A stretch of DNA of 64,000 nucleotides from Marisa cornuarietis (Eukaryota > Mollusca > Gastropoda > Architaenioglossa > Ampullariidae): positions 1,243,501 to 1,307,500 of the forward strand of contig SMMW01000033.1 in assembly GCA_004794655.1 (NCBI GenBank), read 5' to 3'. A program made the translations under genes and the position numbers. Each line of letters opens with the position of its first letter. Position 1 is the first letter of the stretch. Positions 55,919-64,000 of this stretch are shown here, piece by piece. The notes beneath the pieces were generated by a model. That model saw only the letters and a program-made list of their open reading frames with translations. It searched no databases and was not told the DNA's origin.

Positions 55919-57659
55919 TGTGCATCAGTTTTTCTCACACACCTACCCGTTTTATTCACCGCTCACTTATTCTGTATTCAAAAGTAAACAAATAATATTT
56001 CTATTTCTCGACTATAAATACACGTAGGTTTGGACAAGCAGGCACACACGCACGCGCGCACACACAGCACACGTACGTGTGCGCGCTCACACACACACAC
56101 ACACACAATATTACACGCGAACGCTGCCAAGCTTCTGGAGATGAAAAGCAGAGAAGAAAACCGAGCGAGAGCCTCTAATCAACATGCTTGTCATTCAGTA
56201 CAAGCTCCTTCGACAGGGGCTGAAAGCTCAGGAGAGAATGAAAAAAAATTCTTAGCCCTCCACGGCGTGGGTAGTCGGTTGTCTTCCAATCGACTCTTTC
56301 ACGCTAAAAGATTCCAAATAAACATCAGACCTGAGGAGAAAAACATGCGAAGACAGGCCGAGGGCTCCCTGGTGCTAGCACAGACGTGGAAACCATCTTC
56401 AGGGAGGGAGCGCGGCTGTGACAGCCTCCCTTTGATCGCTGGCAGCTCAGGTAAAAATCTAGGTCTTCTTTCTCCAGCAGCAGTAATCCTGTCTGCCACC
56501 TTAGAATTTGAACCTTCTTTTCTTTCATTTTTTTTTTAGTTGAGGAGAGGAGCGGGAAAAACCTAAAAAGACCCATATCTAAAATCGAATAAGGATAAAT
56601 TTAATTAGGTATCGCATCAAGTTTACGTGACAGGAGGAGTCAGGTCTGTCCAGGACATGATCTCATGGCGAACAAGGCCATCCGGTAAAACTGAGGCAGC
56701 TGGATTAACAGTAATCCTCAACAGGCGAAATGTTGTTGTCTTTATTTTAAGGGAAAAGGTTTAATGGAGACCACTTTCAAACTCCCTTTTAGTGTGTACT
56801 ATTTTTATTATGCTGTGTGTGATAAATAAATGCGTTTGCTCATGTAAGCAGGATCTTACCAACGACTGGCTATTTGATTGGATTGGCAGGAAAGTGCTTC
56901 ATCCTAAAGGTAATTTCGCACTATGAGGTAGAGGAGGTCAGGAAACCAGAGTATCCGAAGAAAACCCAACGGCCAGCCATGAGAACACGTGTCACACTAC
57001 CGAGCTTTCTTCCCCAGAGACTTAGTGAGCATCTTTTCATAGAAGAAACGAAAGTAAGTTAAAAGATAAATGAACAAGTGAACGTTTGTTTGTTCGTGCG
57101 TGCGTGCGTGCATGTATTCGATAAGCGAAAAATCAGCTGCTGTAGCTTTTTCTGAAAATAAATAACTAAATGTCCATCTTCACACAAAACTTTAACTAGA
57201 ATACCAGTGTTTATTATTTCCTCGACAACGCACTCTCTCGCCGCCATGCTAACGGTGAAGGCGCGCAGACAGTGTAACTAAGCACGAGTGTTTCGCTGCA
57301 TGCTAATAGGAACTACAAACATGTTAATTATGAAAGTTCACGGGAAGTTTACGTGGGTAAACGTATGTTTAAAAAAGGCACTGTGGCTTCAAATTATACG
57401 CAAAACTAAGCTTTAGCTGTATGTAGAAAAAATAATTATGGTTACAGAGCACAAACAATAAATGCGATTAAAAGGTAAGTAATGTTAAAAAGTCTAAATG
57501 AAATGTTAATAAAAGTACAATAAAATTGTCAACAAATGTAAACAGGTGCGTAGAAAGGTAGAAAAAGGTACAGGCTACAGATAAAAGCCACACAGGCACA
57601 CAGAGCATAAGACACACGGAATCAAAAAGAAATCTTCCGTGCATCTGACACACAATAGT

Positions 57660-57725
57660 CTTGATGTGTGATAATAGTGATTACCCTTGCTGTTGGCCAG
57701 GTGTTCACAAGGAAAGGTGATGAAA
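57660..57725. repeat. Dispersed direct repeat, copy 1
   Basis: About 66 bp, including CTTGATGTGTGATAATAGTG and TTGCTGTTGGCCAGGTGTTC, nearly identical to 60061-60126. Confidence 0.8.
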
Positions 57726-59289
57726 AACAATGAAGGGAAGCCGTTTCAGATTTTGCCTTTCAGTAGTCAAGATCTAGCAGGTGCACGCATCTGCCATCAT
57801 GATACGAGTAATGTAGAACAGTCGGTAGGTCTTATAGCAGATGCGGCTCCATACTGAGGCTGTTGGGCGGATTACTTGCACTTAGATGCTTTCAGTATCA
57901 GCTGCAGATAAGAGATTTTCAGCGTCTCTCAGACCAGTTTCAGCAGTTCGTGCGAAATATACCCAAGTCTGACGCTCTTCAAGCCAAAAACCAGACGGAA
58001 GCTAAAGTCCTTTTATAACTCATTTGCAAACACATTAATAACATACATCACCCAAAATATGAACTGATTTAATAAAAAAAGAGCAAGGGTACAGGGCCAA
58101 ATCTTACCAAATCCCCTTTAAGTTTCAAAGCAGAAGCTATATGATTAGATGATTACTATATTTACATATCTATGAAATCTCATTAATTTGCCTTTGATTT
58201 ATCTGTAGTCGAGGGAGAAATGAGGGAAAAAACATTATTTGTTATCTTAACGGTTTTTGCGACTTTCGGCTCTAATCGTATTTTCAATTTTCATAACGTT
58301 AAAAACGTCTCTTTAGCCATTAATGCTGGGTGAGCGTGTGGGTGACTAAATGTGTTTGTCACGAAGTCACAATCATGCTATGTATGTATAGCCATATTTC
58401 GTAGCCATAGCCAGGTTCTATGTCGTCACATCTGACCACGTAGTTGCAGTCACATCACGAGTCACCGACTCACCACGTAGGTCTAGCAATGTCACGTTGT
58501 CACGTAAATCTCGCGCAGCCACAGCTACGTGTGACGTAAATCTGCACGCGCACAAACATGTACAGAAGGCGAATTAGAAAAAAAATGATCCTGGAAAACC
58601 TAAGATGAGCGTAAGCCTACCGCCTGCCATCTCGAGGGTTTTTTTTCGCCTGCAACGCCCTCTGTAAACACAACTCCCTGCGATTATTGGCGCCGATATT
58701 AAGTAAGCTCGGATGGCAACTCACTCCCATGCCGACTAAACTATCACCTGCTCATCTGTCACCTGAGGCGCGCGGTTTCCCAGGAGACGTGAGGTGACTG
58801 ATAGGTACCAACAGGGTAGGAAACAAAAGTCAACGGCCGTGATCCCTCTTAACAGATCACGAGGCAGATCTCGCTCCTGTCATGTGATATGTCTGCCAAG
58901 GTGACTACGAGTGATCCCTCTTGACTAAGTGTACACAAACCGCTCACCGCTCACACAGAGAGGCAGACAAAAAATAAGAGAGAGAGAGAAAAAAAAGAAG
59001 GAAGACGGCGTGGTGTGTTGATCAGGGGGAGATTAGGCAGGTTTTGTTGTTTCCCCTTACAGCAAGTGAAACACACAGGGAAGCTGATCTTTCTCTACTA
59101 AGACTGCTCCACTCACTCACCCCAAGAAAGAAAATCGGTTCAAAGACTCTTTACCTCTCACCAATACAGCTGACGACAGTATCTTTTAACATAGCTTGAG
59201 ATGCTGTGCTGTTATCAGCACAAATCCATGACGTCATTACAGAGAATCAGGCTAAAGATCAAGGCAGTCACGTGATCCAACGGTCATTG

Positions 59290-59540
59290 TGGAGTGAGGT
59301 GAGAAGACTCCACTATCTCGAAACCAGATTTTTGTGTGAGGATGCGAGGAGCCCATTTCCGATCCCTCGCTGTCATACTTTCTGTCTTCTCCTCTGTGGA
59401 GCCAGGTACCCATTACCCAAGCTAGATCAACTGCAAAAGAAGGCTGCGTCACACGGGTACCGAACTCCCTAGTGTGAGGATCTTTCGGTTCGTGCGCAGT
59501 TGCTATAAGCAATCGTCTTTCCACTTCCCCTATACAATTA
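59290..59540 (-). repeat. tRNA-SINE-like element, copy 1
   Basis: On minus it reads TTATAGCAACTGCGCACGAA, then AGTTCGGTACCCGTGTGACG, then CTTGGGTAATGGGTACCTGG. These blocks are in the same order as in the copy at 61335-61490. The GTTCG-x-TACC word resembles a pol III B box. Confidence 0.5.
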
Positions 59541-60060
59541 CAGCAGTCTGGATCATCTCACAGGCCACAGGCAGATATACAGCAGTTTTTTAAAACAGGG
59601 CTGGACTGCATAAACGTGCTCATCTCTTTGTCCATACATTCAAGTGTCTCTAGGGGTACTAGCCGCTTATGTGGTACAATTTATGGGCGTCCTTATTTTG
59701 GAAGGGGAAAAAGGAGGTAGAAACGTTAATGCTACAAAAACTCTTATTCGGTAGCCTCTTTTAGAAAGGCATTACGAAAACAGTCGGTGTGTACCTCTCT
59801 GCAAGGACTATAGCCCGCTGTCCTAAGAAGAAAACGTTTAACAGCCTTAGCCCGCAAGAAGTGAGAGCTGCGAGGCAGATTTAGTATTAAATGATTCAGT
59901 ATACCACGTGTACTTGCCGTAACGTGAAAAGACAGGATACAAGAAAATCATTATGGCTCAGTCTTTTTAACGAAGCTTTAAAAAAAAGGTATGGCATTTG
60001 TTAAGATCCCTTCAGATAGCTGATTATGATCTGTAGTCCCTTGTGTTTTACATGATTTTT

Positions 60061-60126
60061 CTTGATGTGTGATAGTAGTGATAACACTTGCTGTTGGCCA
60101 GGTGTTCACAAAAAGGGGATGAAAAA
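60061..60126. repeat. Dispersed direct repeat, copy 2
   Basis: Same sequence as 57660-57725 with a few substitutions, 2.4 kb away and in the same orientation. Confidence 0.8.
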
Positions 60127-61334
60127 ACAAACAGGTGACGCTCGTGATTGAGCACGTGCAGTATTGGAACGATTTTTCTTGCCTTCCTCTGTCTTATCCA
60201 ACAGCTTTAAATAGCTCACGTGCATTGCACGAGGCAACAAAGAAAAAGGCTTGGAACAAGTCTATAATCAATCCTTTAAATCTCCACGATGTTTTAGCCA
60301 AAATTGTTATAGAAAACAATCTGTGTTGAAATACAATCTGTTTATTTATATCTAGACTTCTTTGACTATTGACAGATCAGCTGTTCCGCCTACTGCGCAT
60401 GTTCAAACGAAACTAGACTCATCAATGACGGGACTTAGTTTAATAACGAGGGTTGAGCCAGGAATAGTAGATATACAGCTTCGTAGTGCTGAAACAAGTA
60501 AATCTGCCTGCTGACAAGGCTGAAGGATCTTTCCCGAAGTGACCAAAGCATCATTGCCGTGAATTTAACAAATTGAACCGATGTTAGGAGGATTCGCTGT
60601 AGAGCATGGACTTGTCGTCAGCTTTTATTGCGGTCTGATTTGCCTATTTCTAGGACACATGTCAGCAAGTGCATCTAGAATTAGCGGGCGTCCGATGGGG
60701 CTAAACACTTCTAGTCGTGCCAAGCGCCTTGTGAGAACCTAGCAGCGCAAAGATGTCAATAAACTGTTGCTATTTTGAAACTCAATTCACTATTCTATGG
60801 TTTGTGTTGTCGGACAAGAAAAGGTGGTATTGGACAGGATGGTGAAACGCATACGAAAACACTATAAAAAAAAATAATTTTCCGCACGGAAGTAGCCAGC
60901 TCGACCAAGAGATTCAGTTAGCATACAAGTATCACTAATGTGCATCGTGTTGTAGAAAAGAGATTACACAATTGTTTCTCTGATGCCAGCCAAAACCTGC
61001 TGTTCTGGGCTTTACTTTGCTGGCAAACGCCGAGGGTAGCCGATGCCAGAGTTGGAAGCATCCCCATAATTGTCAGCGTGTATACAGTGTGATCGTGCAA
61101 TCTTTCTCGTAACCCAGACAACGGAAACCCGCGGACGATCCGAGTTCCTGGATGGTTGGGGGGAAGGGAAGGCCTAGCGATCGCACGACCATGTCAGTTG
61201 GCCAGACAGGAGGCGAGGTCGAGTCTCAGGTAGAAGCGTCCCCTGGCGTCAATTTGACGAGCGGCGACGCATGCAGGCGAACGCGCTAGTCGCATGCAAA
61301 GGTCTCGTCTGTCACTCAAACACACTGTCAGTAT

Positions 61335-61490
61335 GTAAGGGGAAGCTAATAGCCTATAGTCAGAGCAACGGCGTTTGAACCCGATAGTGCGCACGCTGCG
61401 TGGTTCGATACCCGTGTGACGCAGCATACTTTTCCAAACCGACCCAGCTGTGGATTGGATACATGACTCCTTTGACGGTTTGGGAAGGTA
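61335..61490 (+). repeat. tRNA-SINE-like element, copy 2
   Basis: On plus it reads CTATAGTCAGAGCAACGGCG, then GGTTCGATACCCGTGTGACG, then CCCAGCTGTGGATTGGATAC and GGTTTGGGAAGGTAAG. It shares these blocks with copy 1 on the other strand. It has a B-box-like GGTTCGATACC; the A box is unclear. Confidence 0.5.
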
Positions 61491-62273
61491 AGACAACGAT
61501 CATTACCGTTACGATCAGCACAAACGCTCCTGTTAACTAGGAGAAAATGTCAAAGCTCTCACATGATGATTAATCACGTGGGGTTTATGTCTGTCACGTG
61601 AAAATGATCTTTTCATGCTGGTCGCGAACTTTCGACCTAGTTTAGATTACATTCCATTAGTAACTCCCTCCAACAAGCTTGACAGTTCAGCGAAAGCTAG
61701 TCCATTGAAACTGCAGCTATTCAACTGAATAACTAATAGTCTTTAGAAACAGATTCTTTTTTTCAACTCCGCACTTAAGCGATAACGTGATCACGAAGTT
61801 GCTCGCGCATGCCGATCGTACGCGCGTGCTGGCAGGAGACTATGTCACGCTGCTGCTAAAACGTTGTGCCTGATGCCTGTACTCAGCGGGTCAATAAACA
61901 CAACACGAGCAACCACCCGCAAATGCAAAGCAGGCACATCACAAGAAGTGTCGCAAGTAGTTACTCACCTGCCACACCTGCTCTCCGCGTCGCTCCCTGG
62001 CAACCTGCTGCCACCCAACTCTCCTGACAAGTCTGGCACCTGGCGTCGATGGACTCGCGTTTCGTTCACAGGTAGCGTAGGGCGTGCCTGGTACAGGTCC
62101 CTCGCGAATGGCAGAAAGACCAGCCGCACATTTTCAGAGCACAGCCTCTGTGAATGGATGCCGACTGGTGGGGGAAATGGTGGAGTGGTGAAGGGACCCA
62201 GCGCTGGTTAGCCGCACGCGCTGACGAAATCTTCTCCCACTCCATCAAACACGCACGCGCGCACGCTGCTCTC

Positions 62274-62278
62274 CAGCA

Positions 62279-62322
<44 letters not shown>

Positions 62323-62323
62323 T
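62274..62323. repeat. (CAG)n trinucleotide repeat
   Basis: About 16 CAG/CAA units. It reads poly-Gln in one plus frame and poly-Cys in the long minus frame. No splice context shows it to be coding. Confidence 0.9.
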
Positions 62324-64000
62324 AAAGCGGCCTTTCCGGCGACCAGACACACTGTTTCGCTTCTCACCTGCTAATGAGTCTCCTGGCGGGATGGGGAGGT
62401 CCGGGCTGTAGTCCCGGTCTTGTCTGACGTCTTGCTTGTTATTAGTGGGAGGCGGAGGGCATAGACTTGTATCGTAAATGTAATCTAGTGAGAGGTGCAC
62501 GCGTATTCGTATGAGTATGAATGTGTGTGTGTGCGTTTCCTTGCGTGCGTGCGTGCGTACGTGGCTTTGACCTTTAACTCCTATACATTTAAAGAAACTA
62601 TCACATGGACACAGTTGTGGAGGAAGAAGGAGCATACAGAAAAAGGAAAAAAACAGAAGTTTGAAAGGTCTCAAAATACAATGAAAAAGACATGAATTTT
62701 GTATGGGAGTGTATCTAGAGCGGACATTTTAACACAGAGACTGTTTCTACTTATTGGGCAAAGGCTTAGTACACAAAAAAACCTACAAGAGCCTTAAAGA
62801 ATTCCAGATTTCAATACAACATCTTCAGAGCAGCCAACACTAAAGGTCCTTCCTAACTGGGAAAATGCTATCGAGGTCGTGTATGAAGGTCACATGAAAC
62901 GAGTGGACGTTCGAGACATTGGAACTATGGTCGATATGTCAAGTCCAAACTTGTTTGCGAATACATTGGCCGAAGTATGACTGGGACTGTGGGACCTCTG
63001 GCGCACTTTTACGATTCGGCACTGGGCGTGGTTAAGAAAGAACGGTTTTGAGCTCTTTCCCTCTAAAGTTATACCACATTTTTCGGACTGCAAGTAGTCC
63101 TTTGCTCACTTGGCTCAAGCATATCAATTCAATGGGAAAATAGAGAAAATGATGACTCGAGTCTGATGGTGACAGTGGTACCGACAGTGGGGTGGTAAGA
63201 AGCAAGTGTCTTCAGTATGAAGATTCTGTAGCAACTGCACGTGAGGACAAAAAAGTTTTATGAGCGGCTACCACGACTTACGGCAGACAGCGATGAATTC
63301 GGGTGGATGAGTTGCCTGGGTGTCTGCACACTGAAGTAGTGACTTGACGTTCAGGTCAGTCCTTGGCAGTCATGCATGGCGTCCATGGGACGCCTTACTC
63401 ATGCAATGATTAACAAGGTGAAGGTTATTACGAGGAGGTGAGAACTCACACGCGAGGCATGAATATCGATTAGACAACGCAAAATTAAATAACTAAAAAT
63501 TAAAGAAGAAACCTCCTGTCACTTCAAAGCCTCTGGGGGATTTGGGAAATTTCTGTCTTTCTCTGTTTCTTTTTTTCTTGACTTCTATCCACCTCCTTTA
63601 CATAAACATGCGTGCATGGGTTAAACTCACGGACTTTATAACCTCTAACGACTGCCATGATTGCACTGCCAGGGTATAATCAGTTAGGGTGCAGGGTTTA
63701 AAGCGACAGTCAACAGCGTCGAACTGTGACTCGGTTATCTCCCTCCACCAGTCTACAAGGAATATAAAAGTGTGACTCAGTTATCTCCCGTTTTAAAATG
63801 ATCGCCGCGATGAGGGCAAAGTACTTTTCATGAAGTGATCTCCCCGACCACTCAACCTTTCATTATCACTGTTTACACTTTGGTGTCTCTCGTACTTGCT
63901 GTCAGAATTATAGCAGTAGACAGAACAAGATTTTTAACTTGCTTCTGTGAAGGCCAGAAAATGATTGTGCGGTTCGGTGCAACTATGTCGAAGCTTTGCT

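Larger units (their letters stand above)
53600..64000. other. Right-hand end, no supported gene
   Basis: About 10 kb. Besides the repeats listed, there are long open frames at 56030-56539 (plus), 61864-62211 (plus) and 62066-62674 (minus). None has a recognisable domain together with splice sites that I can defend. The CpG-containing ATGGCGGCG at 57247 (minus) could start a gene but has no good donor. Confidence 0.4.

Noticed and set aside
56030..56539. 169-codon plus frame
   Set aside because: The first third is a CA/CG microsatellite, the rest has no recognised motif and the opposite strand is also open.
57059..57247. MAARECVVEE start on minus in a CpG-containing context
   Set aside because: It looks like a gene start, but no consensus donor follows within the open frame and no second exon was found.
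62066..62674. 202-codon minus frame with a leucine-rich start
   Set aside because: It reads through a CAG repeat as poly-Cys; the signal-like start has no donor nearby, so it is probably chance.

Overview
This is an intron-rich invertebrate nuclear window. About 42% G+C (estimated by eye), it is dominated by long (CA)n/(GT)n microsatellites, minisatellites, small terminal-inverted-repeat elements and decayed retroelements. Coding exons are short (56-290 nt), with GT-AG introns. An EGF-ligand family with Spitz/TGF-alpha features and an ADAM/ADAMTS-type propeptide point to an animal, most likely a lophotrochozoan such as a mollusc. That placement is inference: no species marker is present, and no database search was possible. 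Most long open frames in the window are chance products of repeats; the real exons were found by matching splice sites, intron phase and protein motifs.

Three genes lie head-to-tail on the minus strand. (1) At the left edge (291-7307, continuing off the window) is the 5' part of an M12B metalloprotease gene of ADAM or ADAMTS type: a signal peptide and most of the propeptide. (2) At 22275 down to at least 16030, probably to 8457, is a membrane-anchored EGF-like growth-factor precursor, called ligand A here. (3) At 41636-36510 is a complete 197-residue paralogue, ligand B. A and B share the exon layout (signal | linker + first half of EGF | second half of EGF | transmembrane | basic cytoplasmic | tail), the intron phases 1-2-1-2-0, and a 56-nt exon starting between EGF cysteines 4 and 5. 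They are a tandem duplication.

The most exciting reading is a linked growth-factor and metalloprotease cluster. Membrane EGF ligands are normally released by ADAM or rhomboid proteases. Here two such ligands sit beside an M12B protease gene in the same orientation. Ligand B has a transmembrane start resembling the rhomboid-recognition segment of Drosophila Spitz and a C-terminal ETxV like that of pro-TGF-alpha. Whether the neighbouring protease acts on these ligands is a hypothesis only.

Layout: 1-7.3 kb, protease 5' exons with a large second intron holding a decayed LINE endonuclease and a hairpin element. 7.3-22.3 kb, ligand A with repeat-filled introns, including a 0.6 kb foldback at 13.3-13.9 kb. 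22.3-36.5 kb, intergenic, with a G+C-rich stretch upstream of ligand A, a second hairpin copy and a 768-bp PIF/Harbinger-type element with a transposase remnant. 36.5-41.6 kb, ligand B. 41.6-64 kb, no firmly supported gene; it holds a 35-bp minisatellite, a 268-bp TIR element, SINE-like copies, a CAG tract, and two weak plus-strand first-exon candidates (48306 and 53487).
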